Shown here piece by piece: positions 8,719 to 18,579 of a DNA stretch of 52,176 nt (its first letter is position 1; each line of letters begins with the position of its first letter). The translations under genes and the position numbers were made by a program. The DNA is from Paracoccaceae bacterium. GTDB taxonomy: Bacteria > Pseudomonadota > Alphaproteobacteria > Rhodobacterales > Rhodobacteraceae. The stretch spans positions 1-52,176 of the forward strand of contig JAFIEO010000081.1 in the NCBI GenBank assembly GCA_020832445.1. Reading direction: 5' to 3'. The notes beneath the pieces were generated by a model. The model ran no database searches, was not told the origin of the DNA, and worked only from the letters and a program-made list of their open reading frames with translations.

Positions 8719-10557
8719 TCACGCCTCTTGGCTGTTGGCGCGTTGGCGTGCCCACATTTCCGCATACTGACCATTGCGCGCCAGCAGGTCGTCATGTGTG
8801 CCAGTCTCGACGATACGCCCCTCGTCCAGAACAACGATCCGGTCTGCATCCACAACTGTCGACAGCCGGTGCGCAATCGTGATCACCGTGCGCCCCTGTC
8901 CCATCTGGCGCAGGCTTTCCTGAATGCTTTGCTCCGTTCGGGTATCAAGCGCTGATGTTGCTTCATCCAGCAGCAGAATGGGCGGGTTTTTCAGCAAGGT
9001 CCGTGCAATGCCCACGCGTTGCTTTTCGCCGCCTGACAGTTTCAGGCCCCGCTCGCCTACAGCTGTGTCATAACCTTCGGGCAGCGAGCAGATGAAATCA
9101 TGGATGCGCGCGGCGCGTGCGGCATCCTCGATTTCCTGGCGGGTTGCGCCTTCGCGGCCATAGGCGATGTTATAGGCGATGGTATCGTTGAACAGGACCG
9201 TATCTTGCGGGACCACGCCGATTGCACCATGCAGGCTGGATTGCGTGACGGTGCGTAAGTCCTGCCCGTCGATCATCACGGCCCCGCCTGTCACATCATA
9301 AAACCTGAACAGCAGCCGCCCGATTGTGGACTTTCCCGACCCCGAAGGCCCGATAATTGCGACCGTCTGCCCTGCATGCACGGTCAGGTCCACCCCTTTC
9401 AGGATGGGTCGGGCCGCGTCATACCCGAACTGCACCTTATCGAACCGGATTTCCCCGCCGCTGACCTTCAAGGGGCGGGCATCAGGGGCATCGGTGACAT
9501 CTGCGGGCTGGTCCAGCAACTCGAACATCTCGCCCATATCTACCAGGGCTTGCCGGATTTCGCGATAGACAGTGCCAAGGAAGTTCAGCGGCATGGTGAT
9601 CTGGATCATATAGGCATTGACCAAAACGAAGTCGCCAACGCTTAGCGCGCCGTTCTGCACGCCCATTGCCGCCATCACCATGACCACCACCAACCCTGTG
9701 GTGATCAAAAACGCCTGTCCGAAATTCAGGAATGCCAAGGAATAATTCGTGGCCACCGCCGCCGTTTCATATTGTGCCATGGCGCTGTCATACCGGCGCG
9801 CTTCCATACCTTCGGCATTGAAATACTTGACTGTCTCGAAATTCAGCAGGCTGTCGATCGCCTTCTGGTTGGCGTCTGTGTCCTGACGGTTCATTTCGCG
9901 GCGTTGTTTGACGCGCCATTCGGTGATGCGGAATGTAAACCAGACATACAGCGAGATTGTGGCGACCACGGCGGCCAGATACCAGACATCGAACATCAAA
10001 AAGAAAATCACCGCAATCATCAGCAGTTGCAGCATCAGCGGGAAGATCGAGAACAGCAAGAACCGCAACAGGAACTCAACGCCTTTCACACCACGTTCGA
10101 TGATCCGGCTAAGGCCACCTGTCTTGCGTGTAATATGATAACGCAGTGAAAGGCGGTGAATATGCTCGAATGTTTCCAAGGCCAGTTTGCGCAAGGCACG
10201 CTGCCCGACACGCGTAAACAGCACATTGCGCAATTCCTGAAACGCAATTTCCATCAAGCGCGCAACACCATAGGCAACCGTCAAGCCGACAGCACCAAGG
10301 GCCAGCATCCATGCCGCCCCTTCGCCTGCAAGCGCGTCAACCGCCGCCTTGTAAAAGAACGGTGTGCCCACCGCCACCATCTTGGCAATGACCAGCATTG
10401 TCAGGGCCAGAACGATGCGTTGCTTTACCCACAACTCGCCCTTGGGCCACAGATAGGGGATAACACGGCGAATGATGCGCAAGCCGTTTGACGGGCGCGC
10501 GGGTGGTGCGGTGCTGCCGGTTTGATCGGGCACCTTCGCGCGATAGGATGGTGACAT
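8719..10557 (-). CDS. Atm1/HMT-type ABC exporter (fused membrane and ATPase domains)
   Basis: A 612-residue half-transporter that works as a homodimer in the inner membrane. The N-terminal half carries about six membrane helices (residues about 45-330). The C-terminal ATPase has Walker A GPSGSGKST, the ABC signature LSGGEKQR, Walker B ILLLDEAT and the H-loop IAHRLST. The membrane domain resembles the Atm1/ABCB7 group (NFETVKYFNAE, LNFLGTVYREIRQ), which exports glutathione-linked sulfur species or metal-glutathione complexes. The substrate here is inferred from family. It is a single gene on the minus strand, not obviously in an operon. Confidence 0.9.
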   Translation of the reverse strand: MSPSYRAKVPDQTGSTAPPARPSNGLRIIRRVIPYLWPKGELWVKQRIVLALTMLVIAKMVAVGTPFFYKAAVDALAGEGAAWMLALGAVGLTVAYGVARLMEIAFQELRNVLFTRVGQRALRKLALETFEHIHRLSLRYHITRKTGGLSRIIERGVKGVEFLLRFLLFSIFPLMLQLLMIAVIFFLMFDVWYLAAVVATISLYVWFTFRITEWRVKQRREMNRQDTDANQKAIDSLLNFETVKYFNAEGMEARRYDSAMAQYETAAVATNYSLAFLNFGQAFLITTGLVVVMVMAAMGVQNGALSVGDFVLVNAYMIQITMPLNFLGTVYREIRQALVDMGEMFELLDQPADVTDAPDARPLKVSGGEIRFDKVQFGYDAARPILKGVDLTVHAGQTVAIIGPSGSGKSTIGRLLFRFYDVTGGAVMIDGQDLRTVTQSSLHGAIGVVPQDTVLFNDTIAYNIAYGREGATRQEIEDAARAARIHDFICSLPEGYDTAVGERGLKLSGGEKQRVGIARTLLKNPPILLLDEATSALDTRTEQSIQESLRQMGQGRTVITIAHRLSTVVDADRIVVLDEGRIVETGTHDDLLARNGQYAEMWARQRANSQEA

Positions 10558-10664
10558 GATAAGCTTTCAGTTTCTGATGCGCATAATCTAGGCAGACCCA
10601 TCCGGTTTGACCAGTTGCGTTATGGCCAAAACACATTGCCCGCTGCGCGCCAGTGGTGTCGAAT

Positions 10665-11915
10665 TCACCCTTCGGGCGGGGGCAGGATGAACACCTGACC
10701 GGGGAAAATCAGGTCGGGGTTACGGATCTGGTCGCGATTGGCATCGAAAATACGCATATAGCGCTGTCCGTCACCAAAACGGGCTTCGGACATTGCCCAA
10801 AGCGTATTGCCGGGTTGAACGATCAGCGCCTGCGGCCCGTCACTGCCACGCGCGATTTGCGGGGTAACCCGTTCAAAGGGGATTTCCGCGCGCGACACGA
10901 CCTGTGCCGCATCATCAAGTTCGTCAACGCGCAGGCGGTAAACGCCGCGTTCAATCCCGTCAAGCTGGGCCTGCCAGTTGCCATCGGCGCTGGCGCGCGT
11001 GCGGATGATGGGCTGGTTGTCCAGATAGATCTGGATTTCGGTGCCCGCAGACCGGCTGCGCCCGCCAAGGGCCACGTCGCCTTGCGCATCATAGACCACG
11101 CTGTCCACCACCACATTCCCCGCGCTTCCCGTCTGGGGCAGGCGCGCGGCTTCGCCCAGAACCTGCACACTGCCGTCAGATCGCATCAGGATTGCCATCG
11201 GCATGTCCTGCGCCTGTGCCTGCGCGGTCTGATCTTCCGTCCCGGGCATGTCTGCGTCGTTTGCAATATCTGGCGCTGCGGCTGTTCCTGCCATGTCTAT
11301 GCCAGTATCGGGCTGCGGTCGTGGGGGGGGCGACAGGTCGGGAAACAGCGGCGCAGTTTCAACTTCGCGCGCCATATGAACTGCGTGGGTGCTGCCATCA
11401 GTGTCGCGCTGCCCGACAAGCAATTCACTGCGCGGGGCCAGCATCAGCGTATCTGCAGAGCGCACACGATGCCCGCTGGGCAGGTGAACTTCCAGTTCCA
11501 GAACGCGTGGGGCAGGGCTGGGTTGCACCTCAAACATCATCACGAACTCGCCCGCGGCGCTGCTGATGGTCTGGGCCACCTGCGCTTCGTCAATCAGGGC
11601 AGCAACCGTGCTGGTGGCCGGTGCCTTGCCCGCGATCAGCACATCACCAATATCGGTCACCCGCACCAGATCAAAGCGCGGCGCGGCATCGTTAAGCTGC
11701 TCGGCCATGGCGACACGCATGTCGGGTTCAGGTTCCGCGTCGGGGCCGTCTGCCATAAAGGGTTCAGAAATCGCGCCAAGGCGCGGTGCTGTGTCAACCG
11801 GCTCCGACCGATCTGGTGGAAAGACCACGATATACGCCACGGACGCCGCACCCGCGACTGCGACGGTCCCGACGGCCCATTGTGCCAGCGTATCTTTCGG
11901 CAGATATTTCAGCAT
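10665..11915 (-). CDS. LysM-domain envelope protein
   Basis: A 416-residue protein with an N-terminal membrane anchor (about residues 13-31), a long acidic, alanine/proline-rich middle and a C-terminal LysM domain (about 360-412, VQPGNTLWAMSEARFG ... LIFPGQVFILP). LysM domains bind peptidoglycan. The middle contains a segment resembling a small Ig-like or carboxypeptidase-regulatory-like fold (GSAGNVVVDSVVYDAQGDV onward), repeated once. The start is the ATG with AAAGGA 8 bases upstream; the frame extends further but overlaps the divergent LOG gene. The role is probably cell-wall anchoring (inference). Confidence 0.8.
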   Translation of the reverse strand: MLKYLPKDTLAQWAVGTVAVAGAASVAYIVVFPPDRSEPVDTAPRLGAISEPFMADGPDAEPEPDMRVAMAEQLNDAAPRFDLVRVTDIGDVLIAGKAPATSTVAALIDEAQVAQTISSAAGEFVMMFEVQPSPAPRVLELEVHLPSGHRVRSADTLMLAPRSELLVGQRDTDGSTHAVHMAREVETAPLFPDLSPPPRPQPDTGIDMAGTAAAPDIANDADMPGTEDQTAQAQAQDMPMAILMRSDGSVQVLGEAARLPQTGSAGNVVVDSVVYDAQGDVALGGRSRSAGTEIQIYLDNQPIIRTRASADGNWQAQLDGIERGVYRLRVDELDDAAQVVSRAEIPFERVTPQIARGSDGPQALIVQPGNTLWAMSEARFGDGQRYMRIFDANRDQIRNPDLIFPGQVFILPPPEG

Positions 11916-12036
11916 GAGGTGATCCTTTGGACGTGTATGAACCTGCGGTCCATGACGAACGCCGCCTTTACCTTGCATGAGCATACCAAGCAGGGTATCC
12001 GAGGGCAAAAGAAAACCGACACAAGGTCTTGATGCC

Positions 12037-12606
12037 ATGCCCGTTTTACCCCTGTCTGTATGTGTTTTTTGCGGCGCGCGCGCAGGCGCGGACCCCGCAT
12101 ATGTGCAAGCCGGGCGCGATATGGGCCAGTTGATTGCGCAGCGCGGCTGGCGGCTGGTTTACGGGGCCGGTGACATTGGCATTATGGGCGAGGTGGCACG
12201 CGCGGCACAAACCGGCGGTGCGCCGACTTTCGGCGTTATCCCGACCCATCTGATGCAGGCCGAACAGGGCAAGACGACGCTGTCCACACTTGTCGTCACC
12301 GAAACCATGCATGAGCGCAAGAAGGTCATGTTCACCAATTCTGACGCGATTGTGGTGCTGCCGGGCGGGGCAGGGTCGCTGGATGAATTTTTTGAGGTTC
12401 TTACATGGCGCCAGCTTGGGTTGCACAAAAAGCCGATCCTGTTGTTGAATACCAACGGGTATTGGAAACCGCTGGCAGCCCTGATCGAACATGTGATCGA
12501 ACAGAAATTTGCCGAATCCAGTGTCCGCAGTTTTTTCAGCGTAGTTGATACGGTTGACGAGGCAGGTCAGGCACTGGATGCGCATTTCGAAAGCCTGATG
12601 CCCTGA
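12037..12606 (+). CDS. LOG-family protein (TIGR00730), nucleotide phosphoribohydrolase
   Basis: A 189-residue Rossmann-fold protein with the defining PGGAGSLDEF motif (usual form PGGxGTxxE) and GAGDIGIMG near the N-terminus. The characterised family releases the base from (cytokinin) riboside 5'-monophosphates; bacterial members also act on AMP-like substrates. I take the ATG at 12037, where similarity begins (VCVFCGAR); the frame is open from 11977. It is divergent from the LysM gene. Confidence 0.88.
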   Translation: MPVLPLSVCVFCGARAGADPAYVQAGRDMGQLIAQRGWRLVYGAGDIGIMGEVARAAQTGGAPTFGVIPTHLMQAEQGKTTLSTLVVTETMHERKKVMFTNSDAIVVLPGGAGSLDEFFEVLTWRQLGLHKKPILLLNTNGYWKPLAALIEHVIEQKFAESSVRSFFSVVDTVDEAGQALDAHFESLMP

Positions 12607-13004
12607 AACAGGGTGCTGGACCTGGTCCGGTCAGGTTGAGGTTCTGGGGGCGGTTCTGGCCTTTCTCTAACATCGCGAAAGCACCCAAGGTGCGGAGCAA
12701 AGGCCGCAAGGCCGCCGCACCATCGGTGGGCCGTTCCGCGGCCTGCCGATTTCGCTGGCAGCACACCAAGCCCTTGATGTCGGAGTATGCCGCTTGCATA
12801 AAGTGAACTTCACCAGCGCCGGACCGGCAGGCCCCGGCCCACCGATGGCGCGGGCTTTGTCCATGGCCCCAAGGTCGGTAAAAGCAGCCTTGGCGGTTCT
12901 GTCTGCCATCACACTGCCATGAAATCGCAGTATTTATCCGCATTCGCGCGACATGTTCTGGCCATTTGTCCAGGTTGGTTCGGGACGCAGAAAGCCGCGT
13001 CCCG
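12607..13004. other. 398-bp gap with nested palindromes
   Basis: No convincing gene. A long minus-strand frame crosses it but lacks a ribosome-binding site and shows no family features. It holds a series of hairpins at 12681-12693, 12702-12713 (GGCC-GCAA-GGCC, a GNRA tetraloop form) and 12720-12848, described as a separate feature. Confidence 0.6.
12681..12848. ncRNA. Candidate structured element (three hairpins)
   Basis: Hairpin 1: GCACC-CAA-GGTGC (12681-12693). Hairpin 2: GGCC-GCAA-GGCC (12702-12713). Hairpin 3 is long and nested: CCATCGGTGGGCC (12720-12732) pairs perfectly with 12836-12848, GGCCTGCCG (12740-12748) with 12825-12833, and CGCTGG (12753-12758) with 12812-12817. It could be a small RNA, a palindromic mobile repeat, or a terminator complex between the LOG gene and the convergent uvrA. 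Strand and function are unknown. Confidence 0.35.
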
Positions 13005-15857
13005 CTATTCTGCGGCAACCCGACGTTGTTTCAGCATTGGCGCAAGATAATGTCCCGTATGGCTGCCTTCGACCTTGGCGACCTGTTCGGGGGTGCCGGT
13101 GGCCACAACCTGCCCGCCGCCATCACCGCCTTCCGGCCCGATATCGATAATCCAGTCGGCGGTTTTCACCACATCCAGATTATGTTCGATCACGACAACC
13201 GTATTGCCCTGATCCACCAGTTCATGCAGCACTTCCAGAAGTTTACGCACATCTTCGAAATGCAGACCGGTGGTCGGTTCATCCAGAATATACAGCGTCC
13301 GGCCCGTTGATCTGCGCGACAGTTCTTTGGCCAGTTTCACGCGCTGCGCTTCGCCCCCCGACAGGGTGGTTGCCTGCTGGCCAACCTTGATATAGCCCAG
13401 CCCCACACGCATCAGCGCATCCATCTTGTCGCGAATGGACGGAACGGCCTGAAAAAAGCCCTGTGCTTCTTCAACTGTCATGTCAAGAACGTCGGCTATG
13501 CTTTTGCCTTTGAACAGAATTTCCAGTGTTTCGCGGTTGTAGCGTGCGCCCTTGCATGTTTCGCAGGTGACATAGACATCGGGCAGGAAATTCATTTCAA
13601 TCTTCAGCACGCCATCGCCCTGACAGGCCTCGCACCGTCCACCCTTGACGTTGAATGAAAACCGCCCCGGTTTATACCCGCGCGCCTTCGATTCCGGCAA
13701 ACCCGCAAACCAGTCGCGGATGGGCCCGAACGCCCCTGTATATGTGGCAGGGTTGGATCGTGGCGTGCGCCCGATGGGGCGCTGGTCAATGTCGATGACC
13801 TTGTCCAGATGCTCCAGCCCCTTGATGGTTTCGCAAGGCGCAGGTGTCTGGCGCGCGCCGTTCAGCCGCATGCTTGCGGTTTTGAACAGCGTTTCAATCG
13901 TCAGGGTGGATTTGCCCCCCCCCGAAACACCCGTCACGCACACGAATTTTCCCAAGGGAAAGTCCACTGTGACATCATGCAGGTTGTTGCCGCTGGCCTT
14001 GACCACTTTCAGCTTCTTGCCATTGCCCTTGCGCCGCACCTTCGGCACTGCGATTTGTCGCGCGCCGGTCAGGTATTGGCCCGTCAGACTGGCAGGGTCG
14101 GCCATGATCTGCGCGGGCGTTCCCTTGGCCACCACACGCCCGCCATGCACACCGGCACCGGGGCCAAAATCCAGCACATGATCGGCTGTGCGGATGGCTT
14201 CTTCGTCATGTTCCACAACAATCACGGAATTTCCCTGATCGCGCAGATTGCGCAATGTCACCAGCAGGCGATCATTGTCACGCTGGTGCAAACCGATGCT
14301 GGGTTCATCCAGCACATACAGCACACCTGTCAGGCCGCTGCCGATCTGACTGGCCAGCCGGATACGCTGGCTTTCGCCGCCGGACAATGTTCCCGCATGC
14401 CGTCCAAGTGTCAGGTAATCCAGCCCCACATTGACCAGAAACCCCAGACGTTCGCGGATTTCCTTCAGAATGGCGCGCGCGATTTCGTTTTTCTGCCCGC
14501 TGAGGGAGTCTGGCACGCCCTTGACCCAGTCCAGCGCTTCCTTGATGGACATTTGCGTGACCTGCCCGACATGCAGCCCGCCAATCTTGACCGCCAGCGC
14601 CTCGGGTTTCAGCCGGTAGCCGCCACAGACACCGCAATCACGGTGGTTCTGGTATTGCTCGAAATCTTCACGAATCCACGCGCTGTCAGTTTCGCGGTAA
14701 CGCCGTTCCATGTTCGGCACCACACCCTCAAAGGCGCGCGTCACGTTATAGACCCGCCCGCCTTCATCATAGCGAAACGGTAACTCCTCGCCGTTGGAGC
14801 CATAGAGCAACACCTGCTTTACATGCGCAGGCAGGTCCTTCCACGGGGCACGGGCATCGAATTCATAGTGTTTGGCCAGCGATTCAATGGTTTGCAAGAA
14901 ATAGGGTGACTTGCCCTTGCGCCATGGCGCAATCGCCCCGTCATATAATTTCAGCGCATGGTCCGGCACGACAAGGCGTTCGTCAAAAAACAATTCCACC
15001 CCCAACCCGTCGCAGGCAGGGCAGGCCCCTGTCGGGGCATTGAATGAAAACAGGCGTGGTTCGATTTCGGAAATGGTGAAGCCACTGACCGGACAGGCGA
15101 ATTTTTCCGAAAATGTCACGCGTGCGCCGTCTTCGCGCGCTTCTTCCAGCACGGCAATTCCGTCGGCCAGATCAAGCGCTGTGCGCAAACTGTCGGCCAG
15201 CCGTGTTTCCATGCCCGCGCGCACAACCAGACGGTCGACCACTACATCAATGTCATGGCGGAATTTCTTGTCCAGCGTGGGTGGCTCGTCCAACTCATAG
15301 AACTGGCCATCGACCTTGACCCGTTGGAAGCCCTGTTTGCGCAGGTCCAGAAATTCCTTGCGGTATTCCCCTTTGCGGTCGCGCACGATCGGGGCCAGCA
15401 AATAGGCGCGCGTGCCGTCCTCCATCGCCATGATGCGGTCGACCATGTCCTGCACCTGCTGCGCTTCAATCGGCAGGCCGGTCTCGGGGCTGTAGGGGGT
15501 GCCCGCGCGGGCAAACAGCAAGCGCAGGTAGTCATATATTTCGGTGACCGTGCCAACAGTGGAACGCGGGTTCTTGCTGGTGGTTTTCTGCTCAATGGAA
15601 ATTGCGGGCGACAAGCCGGAAATATGGTCCATGTCGGGCTTTTGCATCATGTCCAGAAACTGGCGCGCATAGGCCGACAGGCTTTCGACGTAGCGCCGCT
15701 GCCCTTCCGCATAGATGGTGTCGAAGGCCAGTGACGACTTGCCAGACCCCGACAGCCCGGTGATGACCACAAGTTGATCGCGCGGAATATCCACATCGAT
15801 GTTTTTCAGGTTGTGTTCGCGCGCACCGCGCACTTCGATGAATTTCTGCTCGGCCAT
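13005..15857 (-). CDS. uvrA: UvrABC excinuclease subunit A
   Basis: A damage-recognition ATPase of nucleotide excision repair. The protein has 950 residues with two ABC ATPase modules (Walker [10 protein letters not shown] near residue 34 and GVSGGGKST near 640; signatures LSGGESQR and LSGGEAQR) and cysteine pairs of the zinc modules (CPACDG and CEACQGDG...CETCKG). I start at MAEQKFIEV, with GGGGA six bases upstream; in-frame ATG and TTG codons lie 6 and 12 bases further out. An alphaproteobacterial LexA box lies 67 bases upstream, so SOS control is expected. Confidence 0.97.
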   Translation of the reverse strand: MAEQKFIEVRGAREHNLKNIDVDIPRDQLVVITGLSGSGKSSLAFDTIYAEGQRRYVESLSAYARQFLDMMQKPDMDHISGLSPAISIEQKTTSKNPRSTVGTVTEIYDYLRLLFARAGTPYSPETGLPIEAQQVQDMVDRIMAMEDGTRAYLLAPIVRDRKGEYRKEFLDLRKQGFQRVKVDGQFYELDEPPTLDKKFRHDIDVVVDRLVVRAGMETRLADSLRTALDLADGIAVLEEAREDGARVTFSEKFACPVSGFTISEIEPRLFSFNAPTGACPACDGLGVELFFDERLVVPDHALKLYDGAIAPWRKGKSPYFLQTIESLAKHYEFDARAPWKDLPAHVKQVLLYGSNGEELPFRYDEGGRVYNVTRAFEGVVPNMERRYRETDSAWIREDFEQYQNHRDCGVCGGYRLKPEALAVKIGGLHVGQVTQMSIKEALDWVKGVPDSLSGQKNEIARAILKEIRERLGFLVNVGLDYLTLGRHAGTLSGGESQRIRLASQIGSGLTGVLYVLDEPSIGLHQRDNDRLLVTLRNLRDQGNSVIVVEHDEEAIRTADHVLDFGPGAGVHGGRVVAKGTPAQIMADPASLTGQYLTGARQIAVPKVRRKGNGKKLKVVKASGNNLHDVTVDFPLGKFVCVTGVSGGGKSTLTIETLFKTASMRLNGARQTPAPCETIKGLEHLDKVIDIDQRPIGRTPRSNPATYTGAFGPIRDWFAGLPESKARGYKPGRFSFNVKGGRCEACQGDGVLKIEMNFLPDVYVTCETCKGARYNRETLEILFKGKSIADVLDMTVEEAQGFFQAVPSIRDKMDALMRVGLGYIKVGQQATTLSGGEAQRVKLAKELSRRSTGRTLYILDEPTTGLHFEDVRKLLEVLHELVDQGNTVVVIEHNLDVVKTADWIIDIGPEGGDGGGQVVATGTPEQVAKVEGSHTGHYLAPMLKQRRVAAE

Positions 15858-15883
15858 ATGCATCCCCAACCACGCCTTGCCCT

Positions 15884-15912
15884 AACATAGCCCTGTCCAG
15901 GGGGAACTCCAA
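15884..15912 (-). promoter_or_regulatory. Candidate uvrA promoter
   Basis: On the uvrA strand TTGGAG (-35) and TATGTT (-10) are separated by exactly 17 bases, about 27 bases before the uvrA start. It lies just downstream of the LexA box. Confidence 0.5.
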
Positions 15913-15923
15913 GTGAAAAGCAA

Positions 15924-15938
15924 GAACATTTGCGGAAC
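15924..15938 (-). promoter_or_regulatory. LexA (SOS) box of uvrA
   Basis: GAAC-ATTTGCG-GAAC on the plus strand, i.e. GTTC-CGCAAAT-GTTC read toward uvrA. This is exactly the direct-repeat GTTC-N7-GTTC operator established for LexA in alphaproteobacteria. It sits 12 bases beyond the candidate -35 element. The rest of 15939-16186 shows no gene and no other site I can support. Confidence 0.85.
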
Positions 15939-16186
15939 ACGTAGATATTCCCCTGAAATGCCTGTCTTGTGTTTTCGGGGGCGTATTTGCGCGTCAGATA
16001 AACCTGAATTCAGGCCCCGTCCGGAAATTGCGGCACGGCGTCCGGCTTGTTGGCGCCCGTAGCATAAGTAGCCGTTTGGAAACGCTGATTTATGCGGTGC
16101 GGGGGCATTTGCCCCACGATCTATAAATATCTTGTAAAGTTATTCCTTTTAGGATCGGCGCAGAAGAATTCCAACCATGGGTTATC

Positions 16187-18448
16187 ATGCGCATTGTCAT
16201 TGTCGAAGACCATCCCATGATCTTGCAGGTTCTGACCGCCGCCCTTGCGGCGATCCCTGATTGCGATGTCGTCGGGTGCAGTTCCGCCTTTGACGGTATT
16301 GCGGCATGTCGCGACGGGGCGGATCTGGCGGTCTTCGATTACCGGCTGCCTGATGCAACGGGAATCGATGCTGTTCGCATATTGCGTGCCGATGACAAGA
16401 CGCGGCATTTGCCTATCATTATGATAACAGGCGACAATGATGCGCGCACCCGGCTTGATGCCATCAAGGCCGGTGCGACAGATTTTTTGCAAAAACCCGT
16501 CAATATAGATGAATTCCGTTTGCGGACCCGCAATTTGCTGACCTTGCACGAAGCGCAAAAAACGTCGGAGGAGCGGGAAAGACTGCTTGAAACCGTGATC
16601 GCGGCGGCAGGTGCCTGTATCGCGGTTGCCGATGCGCGCAAACCGGACACGCCTATCTTGTTTGCCAGTGAAGCGCTGGCGCGGTTCAACGGTCATGATC
16701 TTGGTGCGGTTCTGGGCAAAGGGCCGCTTGCAATGCTGCAAGAAGACACGCGGTCCCCTGCGATGCGCGATCTTGAAGCGGCGATTGCCGCGCGACAGGC
16801 CGGCACTTGCAGCCTGGAGTTGACCCGCGCTGACGGCTCGCGTGTGTGGACGCAAGTGGCGCTGCGGCCTGTGCCCGATGCCGGCAGCCACGCGCGCTTT
16901 CTGGTCATTACGCTAAGTGACATTTCTGATATGGTTGAAATCCGCGCCGCGCATGACCGGCTTGCCGCACGGATGAGCGATATTGCCCGCATCAGCGGTG
17001 CATGGTTCTTCGAGATAGATGCCTTGTGCCGTCTGGTCTATGTGTCTGATGCAATGGCATCGGCACTTGGGGCCTCGACGCATAAGGTGCAAGGCGTGCA
17101 TATCGATCAAGTGGGCGGGCGGTTTGCCGCGCCCGCACGCAAGGACCAGCCGCTAAGCACATTGTTTGGCGCACCGTTCCAGTCGATTGAAAACGAACTT
17201 CTGACCTTCCGGCTGCCGGACGGGCAGGTGCGCGCCGTGCAGGTCAATATTGTGCCGTTCAAGGATGCCGAGGGTCAGTTTGCAGGCTATCGCGGTTATG
17301 CCAGTGATGTCAGTGACATTGCGCAGGCGCGCGATGTTGCGGCACGGGCCAGCAGGGCAAAATCGGCCTTTCTTGCCACGATGAGCCATGAAATGCGCAC
17401 GCCCCTGACCGCGATCATGGGCATGTCAGAAGTGATGATGCGCGACAGCACCGACATTGACCAACGGACAAACCTGCGCATGATCACGGATGCGGCAATG
17501 AACCTTTCGGATGTGTTGGGCAATTTGCTGGATATTGCCATCATGGAAAGTGGAACTCTTGCGTTGAACTCCGTGCAGTTCGATCCGGTGGATGCGCTGG
17601 ACAGGGCAATGCGAATTCATCGTCATGATGCGCAAGTCAAAGGCTTGGAATTCGACTGCCGCTATTTGGGTGCCGCGCGCGGGCGTCGCCTGGGCGACGG
17701 CCCGCGCGTGCGCCAGATGATTCACCATCTGCTTTCCAACGCAGTCAAATTCACACCACAGGGCCGTGTTACGGTGACCCTTGACCTTGGCAGATCGGAT
17801 GAACTGACGATTACCGTCACGGATACCGGTATCGGCATGCGTCCCGAAGAACTGGAGGCGGCATTCCAGCCCTTCTTGCAGGCAGATGATGGAATCGCGC
17901 GCCGGTATGGGGGCAGCGGTCTTGGGCTTAGCATCGTGCGTTGGCTAAGTGATGCGATGAATGGCCGCCTGCATCTTGTTTCCGCGCCGGGGCAGGGCAC
18001 GACAGCAACCCTGTCACTGCCCTTGCCCGAAACTGCCAACAACTACGATGACATTGAGGAGCTTGATCTGACCGGGCAGCATATTCTGGTCGCAGATGAC
18101 AACCGTGCAAATCGCAAAATTCTTGATGTGCTGCTGCGCAAAATGGGGGCGAATGTCACCTTGTGCGTGGATGGCCGCGAAGCGATCGGGATTTGGCAGA
18201 CACACCCGTTTGATCTGCTGTTGCTCGACATCAATATGCCGGAAGTAGCAGGCACCGATGTCATGCGCAGTGTGCGCGCAAGCGAGGCATTGCGCGCATT
18301 GCCGCCCGTTCCGGCACTGGCGGTCACCGCAAACGCCATGCCAGAGCAGGTTGCACAATATCTGAAGGTCGGATTTGACGGCTGCGTTGGCAAACCCTTT
18401 ACCCGTGCGGCATTGGCATCTGCGTTACGCGAATTATTGTACCATTGA
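16187..18448 (+). CDS. Hybrid sensor kinase, REC-PAS-PAS-HisKA-HATPase-REC
   Basis: A cytosolic 753-residue protein with no membrane helix. The N-terminal receiver (about 1-120) has acidic pair Glu7/Asp8, phospho-acceptor Asp51 and Lys103. Two PAS-like domains follow (about 135-255 and 265-385). HisKA carries the H-box SHEMRTP (His401); HATPase spans about 500-620 with DTGIGM and GGSGLGL; a second receiver spans about 630-753 (DINMP). A receiver at the front means it can be an acceptor as well as a donor, so it may sit downstream of the kinases at 19086 or 21320 (inference). No clear ribosome-binding site precedes the ATG. Confidence 0.92.
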   Translation: MRIVIVEDHPMILQVLTAALAAIPDCDVVGCSSAFDGIAACRDGADLAVFDYRLPDATGIDAVRILRADDKTRHLPIIMITGDNDARTRLDAIKAGATDFLQKPVNIDEFRLRTRNLLTLHEAQKTSEERERLLETVIAAAGACIAVADARKPDTPILFASEALARFNGHDLGAVLGKGPLAMLQEDTRSPAMRDLEAAIAARQAGTCSLELTRADGSRVWTQVALRPVPDAGSHARFLVITLSDISDMVEIRAAHDRLAARMSDIARISGAWFFEIDALCRLVYVSDAMASALGASTHKVQGVHIDQVGGRFAAPARKDQPLSTLFGAPFQSIENELLTFRLPDGQVRAVQVNIVPFKDAEGQFAGYRGYASDVSDIAQARDVAARASRAKSAFLATMSHEMRTPLTAIMGMSEVMMRDSTDIDQRTNLRMITDAAMNLSDVLGNLLDIAIMESGTLALNSVQFDPVDALDRAMRIHRHDAQVKGLEFDCRYLGAARGRRLGDGPRVRQMIHHLLSNAVKFTPQGRVTVTLDLGRSDELTITVTDTGIGMRPEELEAAFQPFLQADDGIARRYGGSGLGLSIVRWLSDAMNGRLHLVSAPGQGTTATLSLPLPETANNYDDIEELDLTGQHILVADDNRANRKILDVLLRKMGANVTLCVDGREAIGIWQTHPFDLLLLDINMPEVAGTDVMRSVRASEALRALPPVPALAVTANAMPEQVAQYLKVGFDGCVGKPFTRAALASALRELLYH

Positions 18449-18479
18449 TCGCCGCGTCAGATATATAAAATAAACTAGG

Positions 18480-18494
18480 TTTAGAATTGGTTAA
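18480..18494. promoter_or_regulatory. Degenerate CtrA-type site
   Basis: TTTA-GAATTGG-TTAA: one mismatch from the CtrA full site TTAA-N7-TTAA, 86 bases before the pterin-protein gene. A CtrA paralogue is encoded at 25782-26495. The motif is short and may occur by chance. Confidence 0.3.
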
Positions 18495-18579
18495 GATTCT
18501 GGTGACATAGATAGGAAGAATTTGTTTGTGCGCTATATCGCAGACAGATTTAACCTAACATTTGTGCAAGGATTGAAAA

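Noticed and set aside
10653-12032. 459-codon frame opposite the LysM gene
   Set aside because: Shadow frame; the LysM protein has a signal anchor, a ribosome-binding site and a recognisable domain.
12536-13018. 160-codon minus-strand frame in the LOG-uvrA gap
   Set aside because: It overlaps the LOG gene end and the hairpin array, with no start signal or domain; treated as non-coding.
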